Shown: one piece after another, positions 18,980 through 26,907 of the stretch | Layout of the letters: every line of letters begins with the position of its first letter | How positions within the stretch are numbered: the first letter of the stretch is position 1 | DNA from: Candidatus Anaerostipes excrementavium | GTDB taxonomy: Bacteria; Bacillota; Clostridia; Lachnospirales; Lachnospiraceae | Direction: 5' to 3' | Assembly: GCA_019114985.1 (NCBI GenBank) | Contig: DXEM01000031.1 | Span: 186,001-250,000, forward strand | Length of the DNA: 64,000 bases | Notes under the pieces: generated by a model | The model's input: the letters and a program-made list of their open reading frames with translations, nothing else | Databases searched by the model: none | Told to the model about the DNA's origin: nothing | Translations under genes and position numbers: made by a program

Positions 18980-20353
18980 ATGGCGAGAAAAAGGAAAAAG
19001 AAAATTCGATGGAATATCGGAATGATAGTTTTCCTTGGAATTTTTATCTATGTGATCATTAATATCGTTTCTTTTTTCGGAAAAAAGAAATTAACGGTAT
19101 ACAAAGTAACGAAAGATAAAATAACGACAACTTTTTCTTTTACCGGAATTGCGCTGCGTGATGAGGAACTTTTAGAGGCGTCTCAGAGCGGGTATATTAC
19201 ATATTATGTAGAGGAAGGAAAAAGAGTCAGAAAATCAGGAACTTTGTACATCTTAGATAAAGATGGAAAGGTCCAGGAAACCTTTGCGGATCAGGTTCAG
19301 GCCTTACGTGGAAAAGGAGAGGAATTGGATGATGAGGAAGTCCAAAAGAAAGTATCAGAGTTCCAGTCCATTTATAATGACAACCATTTTTCGGACGTAT
19401 ATGGGCTAAAGTATGATTTAAAGAATGTTATTTTGGATTTGAATGAAGATTCCATGAAAGAAATCATTGATGCAGTCACAAAGGAACTGGGGAAAAATTC
19501 ATTCCACACAGAGATAAGTCCGGCAAGCGGTCCTGTATCTTTCTATTCGGATAATTTTGATAAAGTCAAAGAAGAAGACATCAAGAAGAATGATTTTGAT
19601 CAGGGGAAGTATCGAATGGTGAGCTATAACTCTTCTGATCAGGTAAAGAAAGGGAATGTTGTCTGCCGCGTTATGAAAAGTGAGAACTGGGAACTGGTAG
19701 TGCCTTTGGAGAAAGAGCAGTATGACCAGTTAAAAGGACATGACAGCGTTACGGTAAAATTCCAGATGGATCAGAAAAAAACTTCAGCGGATCTGGAAGT
19801 AAAGAAAAAAGGGAAAGATTATTTTGGATATTTAACACTGGACGATTATGCCGTGCGATATCTGGATGAACGTTATTTGGATATTGATATCATTCTGGAT
19901 TCCTATGAAGGATTTAAGATACCGGAATCTGCGATTGTTAAGAAAAAATTCTACCAGGTTCCTGTAGAATTTATTTCAAAGGGAAACGATGGAGAAGAGG
20001 AAGGCTTCAGTGTGCGCACCACAACAGATGACGGAGAAATCAAAGTAGAACAAAAGGACTACAATATATATCAAAAGACGGACAAATATTGTTATTTGGA
20101 TCCGGAGGAGGTGGGCGAAAACGTCCTTCTCCAGTCTATGAATTCGGATAAGACGTATCTGGTAGAAAAGATGAAAACTCTGGAAGGTGTGTATTGCACA
20201 AATCACGGCTATGCCCAATTTAAGCTGGTAGAGAAATTAGCGAAGAAAGAAGATGACTGCATTGTAGCAGAAGATACAAGCTATGGCATCAGTCTTTATG
20301 ATTTTATTGTCTTAGATGGCAGTACGATAGAGGAAAACCAAATTATTTATTGA
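18980..20353 (+). CDS. HlyD-like membrane fusion-type protein of the division cluster
   Basis: A single transmembrane helix at about residues 12-30 follows a very basic N-terminus (MARKRKKKIR), then a large extracellular part with a lipoyl/barrel-sandwich-like segment (residues 60-95, TGIALRDEELLEASQSGYI) and beta-rich sequence. It resembles proteins annotated as HlyD family efflux adaptor subunits that sit before ylmE-sepF in Lachnospiraceae. No ABC or RND partner is nearby, so an export role is not supported; a role in envelope or division is inferred from context only. Confidence 0.65.
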   Translation: MARKRKKKIRWNIGMIVFLGIFIYVIINIVSFFGKKKLTVYKVTKDKITTTFSFTGIALRDEELLEASQSGYITYYVEEGKRVRKSGTLYILDKDGKVQETFADQVQALRGKGEELDDEEVQKKVSEFQSIYNDNHFSDVYGLKYDLKNVILDLNEDSMKEIIDAVTKELGKNSFHTEISPASGPVSFYSDNFDKVKEEDIKKNDFDQGKYRMVSYNSSDQVKKGNVVCRVMKSENWELVVPLEKEQYDQLKGHDSVTVKFQMDQKKTSADLEVKKKGKDYFGYLTLDDYAVRYLDERYLDIDIILDSYEGFKIPESAIVKKKFYQVPVEFISKGNDGEEEGFSVRTTTDDGEIKVEQKDYNIYQKTDKYCYLDPEEVGENVLLQSMNSDKTYLVEKMKTLEGVYCTNHGYAQFKLVEKLAKKEDDCIVAEDTSYGISLYDFIVLDGSTIEENQIIY

Positions 20354-20373
20354 CGGAAAGGAGAGGGAGTCGT

Positions 20374-21069
20374 ATGTTAATTGATCAGTACAATCAGGTA
20401 AAAGAAAATGTGAAGCAGGCGTGTAAGAGAGCAGGACGTGATCCGAGAGAAGTTACCATTATAGCAGTCAGCAAGACAAAGCCTTTGGAAATGATTGAAG
20501 AGCTGCGGAGAGAAAAAGTAAAGGATTTTGGAGAAAATAAAGTCCAGGAGTTAAAGGAAAAGTATGAAAAGATCAGCTGGCCGGTTCGCTGGCATTTGAT
20601 CGGACATCTGCAGACGAACAAAGTAAAATATATCGTAGATAAGGCAGCTTTGATTCATTCTGTGGATTCTGTTCATCTTGCAAAGCAGATCAATAAAGAG
20701 GCAGCTAAACATCAAATGAAAGAAGTCCCGATCCTGATTCAGGTGAATTTTGCTCATGAGGATACAAAATTCGGATTTTCTCCGGAAGAAGCAACAGAAG
20801 CAATCCGGGAAATCGCTGCTTTGGAACATGTAAAAGTGAAAGGTTTGATGCAAATCGCTCCTTTTGTGGAAAATCCGGAGGAAAATCGGGAGTATTTTCG
20901 CGCGATGAAGCAATTATCTGTTGACATAGAGAATAAAAACTTCGATAATGTAGATATGAGTATACTCTCAATGGGAATGACCAATGATTATGAAGTGGCA
21001 GTAGAGGAAGGAGCTACCATGATAAGGGTTGGTACCGGAATCTTCGGTGAGAGAAATTATAGCATTTAG
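20374..21069 (+). CDS. YggS/YlmE family PLP homeostasis protein
   Basis: PLP-binding TIM-barrel protein (PLPBP/COG0325) that keeps vitamin B6 and amino-acid pools balanced; no catalytic reaction is established. The PLP lysine lies in IIAVSKTKPLEMI near residue 36, and the family's LIGHLQTNKVKY and SMGMTNDYEVAVEEGATMIRVGTGIFG segments are intact. The ATG at 20374 is chosen because AAGGAGAGGGAG precedes it; in-frame codons upstream overlap the previous gene. Located just before sepF, as in Bacillus (ylmE-ylmF). Confidence 0.93.
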   Translation: MLIDQYNQVKENVKQACKRAGRDPREVTIIAVSKTKPLEMIEELRREKVKDFGENKVQELKEKYEKISWPVRWHLIGHLQTNKVKYIVDKAALIHSVDSVHLAKQINKEAAKHQMKEVPILIQVNFAHEDTKFGFSPEEATEAIREIAALEHVKVKGLMQIAPFVENPEENREYFRAMKQLSVDIENKNFDNVDMSILSMGMTNDYEVAVEEGATMIRVGTGIFGERNYSI

Positions 21070-21082
21070 CGGAGGAGAACAA

Positions 21083-21628
21083 ATGAAGGGTACTGTTGAC
21101 AAGTTATTAAATTTGATGAAGCTTACGGAAGATGAAGAGTATGATGAAGAATATGAAGAGTACGAAGAAGACGAAGAAGAATACAAAGAGGACAAACAGG
21201 AGCGCTTTTCTTTCTTCCGGAAGAAGGAGCCGGTAGAAGAAGAGACCGCTGCGGTCAAACAGCCTCTTGAGATAAGCAGAGAAGCGAAGAAACGCAGATT
21301 CACCAGCACAGGAGGCAGCAAGGTGATTTCAATGAACGGAAGAGGAGTCGAAGTCTGTGTCATTAAGCCGCAGGACTTTATAGAAGCACAGACTGCTGCA
21401 GATTTATTGAGAGAAGGAAGGACTGTTGTAATTAACTTTGAGGGGGTTGAACTCACGATTGCCCAGAGAAGCATTGATTTTATCGGAGGAGCGACCTACG
21501 CTTTGAATGGATCTTTGCAGGCGGTATCCAGCAATATTTTTATTGCCGCACCGGACAGTATTGAAGTCAGCGGAGATCTGAAGAACGAGATCATGAATGA
21601 GAATACGATATCCCCTCAGCTTAAGTAG
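21083..21628 (+). CDS. sepF: Cell division protein SepF
   Basis: Membrane-binding protein that bundles and tethers FtsZ filaments at the septum. The start at 21083 follows GGAGGAGAAC and gives an N-terminal amphipathic helix (MKGTVDKLLNLMKL) for membrane binding. A strongly acidic linker of about 25 Glu/Asp/Tyr residues follows (near residues 15-42), then a charged spacer. The globular C-terminal domain starts near residue 90 with VEVCVIKPQDFIEAQTAAD and ends with the AINF/IDFIGGATYAL pattern of SepF. Confidence 0.95.
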   Translation: MKGTVDKLLNLMKLTEDEEYDEEYEEYEEDEEEYKEDKQERFSFFRKKEPVEEETAAVKQPLEISREAKKRRFTSTGGSKVISMNGRGVEVCVIKPQDFIEAQTAADLLREGRTVVINFEGVELTIAQRSIDFIGGATYALNGSLQAVSSNIFIAAPDSIEVSGDLKNEIMNENTISPQLK

Positions 21629-21634
21629 GAAACG

Positions 21635-22390
21635 ATGAAAGAAGAAGAGTTATTAAGGAAGAGACTGATAGAGCTGGCAAATAAAGCGTTTACTCAGAAT
21701 ATTTATACATATACCCATTTTCTGAATGAGTATGAGCAGAGCATCTATCAGGAGATGCAGAAGGAACTGTCATTTGCGGATTCCCATTTAGAGGGAGGAC
21801 ATGAATATTTTACAAGGGCTGTGGCAGTATTCGGTTCTGAAGAGATGTTTGGTTATCAAGGTGAGATTCCATTGGCCTGTGCCAGAATCTCACCTGTTTT
21901 TGATAAATACGCGGAAAAACTATCCCATCGAGATTACCTGGGCGCCATGATGCATTTGGGGATTGAGCGTCATCAGCTGGGTGATATTCTGCTGGATGAG
22001 AAGGATGCTTATGTATTTTGTTTTGCCCATATCGGTAAATTACTGGAAGAACAGCTGCTGAAAGTAAAGCATACCCAGGTGAGTGTACAGCTTGTCATAT
22101 GGGAAGAATCCGGTTGGGAACAAAAGTTTAAAGAAAAAGAAGGCTTTGTCGCTTCGATGCGGCTGGATGTCTTAATTTCCATGGCATTTGGATTATCACG
22201 AAAGACGAGCAGCCAGTTGATTCAAAAGCAGAGAGTATTTGTCAATGGGAAGCTTTTGATGGGCGGAGATGATAAACGAAGGGCCAATGATGTGATATCT
22301 GTGCGCGGATATGGGAAATTCAAAATCGGAGAATTAGGGAAAAAATCAAAAAAAGGAAGACAATTGGTGAAATTGCATATTTTTCAATAG
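21635..22390 (+). CDS. YlmH family S4-domain RNA-binding protein
   Basis: The 251 residues contain an N-terminal YlmH-type region and a C-terminal S4 RNA-binding domain (about residues 175-240, RLDVLISMAFGLSRKTSSQL ... VFVNGK). In Bacillus the orthologue binds ribosomal subunits and is linked to ribosome rescue (RqcP-like paralogues). Located in the conserved sepF-ylmH-divIVA order; the usual ylmG (YggT) gene between sepF and ylmH is absent here. Confidence 0.88.
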   Translation: MKEEELLRKRLIELANKAFTQNIYTYTHFLNEYEQSIYQEMQKELSFADSHLEGGHEYFTRAVAVFGSEEMFGYQGEIPLACARISPVFDKYAEKLSHRDYLGAMMHLGIERHQLGDILLDEKDAYVFCFAHIGKLLEEQLLKVKHTQVSVQLVIWEESGWEQKFKEKEGFVASMRLDVLISMAFGLSRKTSSQLIQKQRVFVNGKLLMGGDDKRRANDVISVRGYGKFKIGELGKKSKKGRQLVKLHIFQ

Positions 22391-22399
22391 GAGGTTAAC

Positions 22400-22969
22400 A
22401 TGATTACACCGGTGGAAGTATTGGGAAAAGAACTAAAAAGAGGATTTGGATACAAGGCAATCCAGGTAGACGAATTTTTAGAAGAAGTATCCAGAGATTA
22501 TGAAAAAATCTATAGGAATAACAATGAATTAAGAGAGAAAGTCGTCGCTCTGACAGAAAACCTGAATCATTACAGAAGCATCGAAGAATCTTTGAAAAAG
22601 GCGCTTATCCTGGCAGAACAGACATCAAAGGAAACAATTGAAAATGCAAATAAAAAAGCAAAAAATATTGAGATGGATGCGAAGAGAAAAGCCGAAGATA
22701 TGATCAATGAAGCAAAACAGGAAGCCGGAACGATTCGAAGAAGCGCACAGGAAGATTTTGCGGAAGAAAAACGAGTTCATAATGCAGAGATAGAAAAATA
22801 TAAAGAGTTGATTCGTAAACTGGAAGGCGATTATTATAATTATAAAGCAAAAATGAAGCAGTTTATCGGAGCGCAGATGGAAATCTTAGATAATCCGGCA
22901 TTCAGCCTGGAGTTTCATATTGAAGGAGAGGAAGAGAAAGAACAGGAGGAAATCGAGGCGAAAGGATGA
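22400..22969 (+). CDS. divIVA: Cell division initiation protein DivIVA
   Basis: Curvature-sensing coiled-coil protein that marks poles and septa. The conserved N-terminal lipid-binding domain reads ITPVEVLGKELKRGFGYKAIQVDEFLEEV, with the family's GY-V-DEFL core, and a long coiled coil runs from about residue 30 to 155. The C-terminus is acidic. AGGAGGTTAAC precedes the ATG. The stop overlaps the aroB start (ATGA), so the shikimate gene is coupled to the division cluster. Confidence 0.95.
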   Translation: MITPVEVLGKELKRGFGYKAIQVDEFLEEVSRDYEKIYRNNNELREKVVALTENLNHYRSIEESLKKALILAEQTSKETIENANKKAKNIEMDAKRKAEDMINEAKQEAGTIRRSAQEDFAEEKRVHNAEIEKYKELIRKLEGDYYNYKAKMKQFIGAQMEILDNPAFSLEFHIEGEEEKEQEEIEAKG

Positions 22970-24069
22970 AAATGAAACAGGAGTTCAATCATAAATTAGA
23001 GATAAAAGAAAACGGAAAGAAGATCTATGAGATTCATTTAAAAGATTCCTTTGAGGATCTTTTGGAGTCTATGGAATTTCTGAATCTGCCGGCAAGAAAA
23101 GTGTGTATTGTGACGGAGAGCAACGTAGCTCCGATTTATTTAAGAGAAATTTATATAAGAATCAGCGAGAAAGCTTCCACAGTCATTACATTCAGCTTTG
23201 CGGCCGGTGAAGCGAATAAACAGTTAAGCACCATTGAGCAGATCTATGAACATTTGATCAAGCATCATTTCGACCGCAAAGATCTGTTGGTTGCCTTAGG
23301 CGGAGGCGTTGTGGGAGACATGACCGGATTTGCGGCGGCTACGTATCTAAGAGGAATCGATTTTATCCAGATTCCGACAACCTTGCTTGCTCAGGTGGAC
23401 AGCAGCATCGGAGGAAAAACAGGGGTAGACTTTTTACGGTATAAGAATATGGTAGGAGCCTTCCATCAGCCGAAATTAGTCTATATCAATACGGCCACGT
23501 TAAAATCTTTGCCGGAGAGAGAGTACTTTTCCGGAATGGGAGAAGTGATCAAACACGGTTTGATCAAAGATCAGGAGTATTATCAGTGGATCAAAGAAAA
23601 CGTGGATAAGATTAAAGCACGGGATGAGGAGACTTTAAAGGAAATGATCTATCAAAGCTGCCGGATCAAAGGGGGCGTGGTAGAAAGAGATCCAAAAGAA
23701 CAGGGAGAACGTGCGCTGTTAAATTTCGGACATACATTGGGACATGCCATTGAAAAACTTCAGAATTTTCAATGGCTTCACGGCGAATGTGTCGGCATTG
23801 GATGTCAGCTGGCAGCCATGATTTCCGCTTCAAGAGGCGAGATATCAGAAGAAGATTTATGTGATCTGAAGAAATTGTTCCGTGAATTCGGCTTGTGGAA
23901 ACCGTTTGATCATATGAAGGCAGAGGATGTGGTGGAAACGACAAAATCTGACAAAAAGATGGAAGGAAACCACGTAAAATTTATCTTGCTCCATCGAATC
24001 GGGGAGGCCTATATCAATCGGGAGATAACGGAGGAAGAGATGTGCCATGTCTTGGAACAGTGGAGCTAG
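22966..24069 (+). CDS. aroB: 3-dehydroquinate synthase AroB
   Basis: Second step of the shikimate pathway, closing DAHP to 3-dehydroquinate with NAD and a divalent metal. The NAD-binding region shows GGGVVGDMTGFAAATYLRG near residue 107, then TTLLAQVDSSIGGKTGVD, and metal-ligand histidines lie in FGHTLGHAIE and the LHGECV segment. Length of 367 is normal. It starts within divIVA's end and overlaps lspA by 23 bp. No other aro genes are adjacent. Confidence 0.95.
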   Translation: MKMKQEFNHKLEIKENGKKIYEIHLKDSFEDLLESMEFLNLPARKVCIVTESNVAPIYLREIYIRISEKASTVITFSFAAGEANKQLSTIEQIYEHLIKHHFDRKDLLVALGGGVVGDMTGFAAATYLRGIDFIQIPTTLLAQVDSSIGGKTGVDFLRYKNMVGAFHQPKLVYINTATLKSLPEREYFSGMGEVIKHGLIKDQEYYQWIKENVDKIKARDEETLKEMIYQSCRIKGGVVERDPKEQGERALLNFGHTLGHAIEKLQNFQWLHGECVGIGCQLAAMISASRGEISEEDLCDLKKLFREFGLWKPFDHMKAEDVVETTKSDKKMEGNHVKFILLHRIGEAYINREITEEEMCHVLEQWS

Positions 24070-24565
24070 ATCAACAAAACGATATGGCCTGACTTTTTTA
24101 TGGATATTCCTTTTAACGGCGGCGGATCAGCTGTCAAAAATAATGGCCGAAAGTGCTTTGAAGAATCAAGGACCGATCGTACTGATCCCTGATATTTTTC
24201 AACTGGAATATTTGGAGAATCAGGGCGCCGCATTTGGAATCCTTCAGAATCAGAGGCAGGTCTTCTTCATTATTACGGTTTTGGCATTGATCGGCCTGAC
24301 ATTTTTGTATATCAGGATTCCAAACGAATCGCGATATCGGCCGATGAGAGGATGTTATATTTTATTTACTGCAGGAGCTGCGGGGAATTTTATCGACCGT
24401 GTGATGCAGGGATATGTCATTGACTTTTTTTATTTTAAATGGATCGATTTTCCGATTTTTAATGTAGCGGATATCTATGTTACTGCAGCGGTCATTCTGC
24501 TGTTGGTTCTGATTTTATTTTATTACGACGAGGAGGAGTTGGATTTCGTTGGCAGAAAAAAATAA
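24047..24565 (+). CDS. lspA: Lipoprotein signal peptidase LspA
   Basis: Aspartyl membrane protease that cleaves prolipoproteins after lipidation. Four transmembrane helices are visible in 172 residues. The catalytic aspartates lie in NFIDRV and FNVADIYV, and the family segment YLENQGAAFG is present. The start overlaps the end of aroB, with GGAGGAAGAG upstream; no later in-frame start exists. The gene matches the lipoproteins encoded in this window, such as the carboxypeptidase and nuclease. Confidence 0.96.
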   Translation: MSWNSGARSTKRYGLTFLWIFLLTAADQLSKIMAESALKNQGPIVLIPDIFQLEYLENQGAAFGILQNQRQVFFIITVLALIGLTFLYIRIPNESRYRPMRGCYILFTAGAAGNFIDRVMQGYVIDFFYFKWIDFPIFNVADIYVTAAVILLLVLILFYYDEEELDFVGRKK

Positions 24566-25499
24566 TATGGAACAGGAAGTAGAATTTTGTGTGACAAAAG
24601 ACCAGGAAGGAAAACGCTTTGATGTTGTTTTGACAGAGGTGCTGCCGGAATATACAAGAAGTTATCTGCAGAAGCTTTGCAAGGAACAAAGAGCCAGGGT
24701 TGGCCAAAAGTATGTAAAAGGCAATTATCGCTGTAAGGAAGGGGACCGGGTTCACTTGATGATTCCGGAGCCAAAAGAGCTGGAAGCGAAACCGGAAGAT
24801 ATGGATCTGGATATTGTTTATGAAGATGAGGATGTCATCTTGATTAATAAGCCAAAAGGCATGGTTGTTCATCCGGCGGCAGGTCATGATACGGGGACAT
24901 TGGTCAATGGGCTTTTGGCACACTGCAAAGGAGATTTGTCCGGAATCAACGGAGTGTTAAGACCGGGGATCGTCCATCGGATCGACAAAGATACAACCGG
25001 AATTTTAATTGCCTGTAAAAATGATATGGCACATCAAAAGATTGCCGCCCAGCTGTATGAACATTCCATCACGAGAAAATATCATGCAATTGTTTGCGGG
25101 ATTTTAAAAGACGATGAGGGGACAATCGATGCTCCGATCGGGCGCAGCCCAAAAGACCGGAAAAAGATGGCGGTGGTTCCGGGAGGGCGCCGGGCAGTGA
25201 CCCATTATAAGGTACTGAGGCGCTTGAAAGGGTATACTTATATTGAGTGCAGATTAGAAACCGGAAGAACCCACCAGATCAGGGTGCATATGGCATCCAT
25301 CGGTCATCCGCTCCTTGGGGACGAGGTGTATGGACCGAAGAAACAGAAATTTGCTTTGGAGGGGCAGTGTCTTCATGCAAAGGTTCTCGGATTTGTGCAT
25401 CCGAGAACGTCGGAGTATATGGAGTTTGAAACTGCTTTGCCCAGGTATTTTACAGAATTGTTGGAAAAATTAGATCATTCATTGGGAGGAAAAAGATGA
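24549..25499 (+). CDS. RluD/RluA-family pseudouridine synthase
   Basis: Isomerises specific uridines in 23S rRNA. An N-terminal S4-like domain (residues about 15-75) precedes the catalytic domain with HRIDKDTTGILIACKN, where the Asp is the nucleophile, and GRTHQIRVHMASIGHPLLGD. Of the possible starts, TTG at 24549 has GAGGAG about 12 bases upstream, while ATG at 24567 has no ribosome site. It overlaps lspA by 17 bp. The lspA-rluD order matches Bacillus lspA-ylyB. Confidence 0.93.
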   Translation: MAEKNNMEQEVEFCVTKDQEGKRFDVVLTEVLPEYTRSYLQKLCKEQRARVGQKYVKGNYRCKEGDRVHLMIPEPKELEAKPEDMDLDIVYEDEDVILINKPKGMVVHPAAGHDTGTLVNGLLAHCKGDLSGINGVLRPGIVHRIDKDTTGILIACKNDMAHQKIAAQLYEHSITRKYHAIVCGILKDDEGTIDAPIGRSPKDRKKMAVVPGGRRAVTHYKVLRRLKGYTYIECRLETGRTHQIRVHMASIGHPLLGDEVYGPKKQKFALEGQCLHAKVLGFVHPRTSEYMEFETALPRYFTELLEKLDHSLGGKR

Positions 25500-26293
25500 A
25501 ATTAGGATTTATCGGATGTGGAAATATGGCACAGGCTATGATTACAGGAATTATAGGACAGAATGTTATTCCGGCTGAAGAGATAATTGCTGCTGATCCT
25601 GCGTCTGACAAAATAGAAGAAGTGAAAGAAAAGCTGCAGATCAATATAACGACAGATAACTGTGAGGCGGCAAAAGCAGATATTGTAGTTTTATCGGTAA
25701 AGCCTCAAATGTATAAAGATGTCATTCATGAAATCAGGGATCATATTACAAAATCTCAGCTGGTTGTAACGATTGCAGCAGGGGTTGCCATGGCTCAGTC
25801 TGAGCGTCAGTTTGGCAAAGAAGTAAAGATTGTTCGTGTGATGCCGAACACACCGGCTCTGGTAGGAGAAGGCATGGCGGGGATCTGTCGGAATGAATAT
25901 ACGACATCAGAAGACATGGAAAAAGTATGTCGGATTTTCCGCAGCTTTGGAAAGGTAGAGATCGTGACCGAATCCCTAATGGATGCGGTAGTAGGCGTCA
26001 GCGGAAGTTCTCCGGCTTATGTGTATATGTTCATCGAGGCTCTGGCAGATGCAGCGGTCATGCAGGGGATTCCAAGAGACAAGGCATATACATTTGCCGC
26101 CCAGTCTGTTTATGGCAGTGCAAAGATGGTCTTAGAGACAGGAAAACATCCGGGAGAATTAAAGGATGCGGTTTGCTCTCCGGCAGGAACGACAATCGAG
26201 GCCGTCAGAGTCTTAGAAGAGAAGGGCATGAGAAGCGCTGTGATTGAAGCAACAATTGCAGCCAGTGAAAAAAGTAAAGAAATGGGGAAATAA
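25496..26293 (+). CDS. proC: Pyrroline-5-carboxylate reductase ProC
   Basis: Last step of proline synthesis, reducing pyrroline-5-carboxylate with NAD(P)H. The N-terminal Rossmann motif GFIGCGNMAQAMITG is intact, as are RVMPNTPALVGEGM and the C-terminal signature LKDAVCSPAGTTIEAVRVLEE. At 265 residues it has the normal length. The ATGA overlap with the pseudouridine synthase gene shows coupling. It ends just before the rpsO promoter. Confidence 0.97.
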   Translation: MKLGFIGCGNMAQAMITGIIGQNVIPAEEIIAADPASDKIEEVKEKLQINITTDNCEAAKADIVVLSVKPQMYKDVIHEIRDHITKSQLVVTIAAGVAMAQSERQFGKEVKIVRVMPNTPALVGEGMAGICRNEYTTSEDMEKVCRIFRSFGKVEIVTESLMDAVVGVSGSSPAYVYMFIEALADAAVMQGIPRDKAYTFAAQSVYGSAKMVLETGKHPGELKDAVCSPAGTTIEAVRVLEEKGMRSAVIEATIAASEKSKEMGK

Positions 26294-26296
26294 TCC

Positions 26297-26326
26297 TTTA
26301 CAAATTTGGCAAACCTATGATAGAAT
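26297..26326 (+). promoter_or_regulatory. Promoter of rpsO
   Basis: TTTACA and TAGAAT are separated by 18 bases; an overlapping TATGAT (13-base spacing) is less likely. Starts transcription about 80 bases before the rpsO ATG. Confidence 0.75.
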
Positions 26327-26340
26327 GAGAAAGTTGTTTG

Positions 26341-26386
26341 ACCAATACTCAGATTTGGGTACTCCGACCCTTTCCTGGTATTTGGC
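26341..26386 (+). promoter_or_regulatory. Structured rpsO leader, candidate S15 autoregulatory element
   Basis: Between the predicted start and the ribosome site the RNA can fold GGGT (26357) with ACCC (26367), enclosed by CCAATAC (26342) with GGTATTTGG (26377-26385). CCAA can instead pair with the nearer TTGG at 26355, giving two exclusive folds. Ribosomal protein S15 is known to repress its own mRNA through varied leader structures, so autoregulation is inferred; no match to a specific S15 leader class is claimed. Confidence 0.45.
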
Positions 26387-26415
26387 GTCATGAAAGATTC
26401 TAAGGAGGAAGAAAA

Positions 26416-26682
26416 ATGATTTCAGCAGAAAAGAAACAGGAAATTGTAGCACAGTTTGGCAAAGATGCAAATGACACAGGTTCACCGGAAGTTCAGGTTG
26501 CTATTTTAACAGCAAGAATCCGTGAGCTTCAGGAGCATTTTGACAAACATCCGAAAGATCACCACTCAAGAAGAGGACTTCTTAAGATGGTTGGTAAGAG
26601 ACGTAATATGCTCGCTTACTTAAGAGACAAAGATGTTGAAAGATATCGTGCATTAATTGAAAAACTAGGATTAAGAAAATAA
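26416..26682 (+). CDS. rpsO: 30S ribosomal protein S15
   Basis: Primary 16S rRNA-binding protein of the small subunit platform. The 88 residues carry the family pattern [16 protein letters not shown], then [20 protein letters not shown], with the RNA-contacting histidine/arginine cluster intact. AAGGAGGAAG precedes the ATG. It is a single-gene unit bounded by its own promoter and a strong terminator, followed by pnp as in most bacteria. Confidence 0.99.
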   Translation: MISAEKKQEIVAQFGKDANDTGSPEVQVAILTARIRELQEHFDKHPKDHHSRRGLLKMVGKRRNMLAYLRDKDVERYRALIEKLGLRK

Positions 26683-26690
26683 TCCCCAAG

Positions 26691-26737
26691 ATTAGACACC
26701 TTCCGCCTGAAGATCAGGCGAGGGTGTCTTATTTTGT
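26691..26737 (+). terminator. Terminator after rpsO
   Basis: AGACACC pairs with GGGTGTCT and CGCCTGA with TCAGGCG around a short loop, followed by TTATTTT. Separates rpsO from pnp. Confidence 0.85.
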
Positions 26738-26751
26738 GAAAAAGAAAAAGC

Positions 26752-26780
26752 TGGTCTTTTTCAAAAGAGTATGATACAAT
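26752..26780 (+). promoter_or_regulatory. Promoter of pnp (extended -10)
   Basis: TACAAT at 26775-26780 is preceded by TG one base upstream, an extended -10. The -35 (TGGTCT, 17 bases upstream) is weak, as expected for extended -10 promoters. Confidence 0.6.
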
Positions 26781-26788
26781 AACATGGT

Positions 26789-26880
26789 TATTGAGGCGTT
26801 TCCCGAGACTACTGAAAAACCGGTTTGACGAAGAAGCATCGGAAGCCGGCTTTTCAGTTGTTTCGGCGCCTTATAATCAA
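26789..26880 (+). promoter_or_regulatory. Long hairpin in the pnp leader
   Basis: The 5' untranslated region folds into one long, slightly bulged stem: AGGCG with CGCCT, CCGAGAC with the TTTCGG side, and ACTGAAAAACCGG with CCGGCTTTTCAGT, closing a loop of about 21 bases. In Escherichia coli a long pnp leader hairpin is cut by RNase III and used for PNPase autocontrol; an equivalent role here is inferred from position and shape. Confidence 0.6.
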
Positions 26881-26907
26881 AAACAAGAAAAGGAGACGAA
26901 ATCAATT

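Noticed and set aside
26791-26907. N-terminal extension of PNPase by 39 codons
   Set aside because: The region is the leader hairpin; the family start and a strong ribosome site are at 26908.
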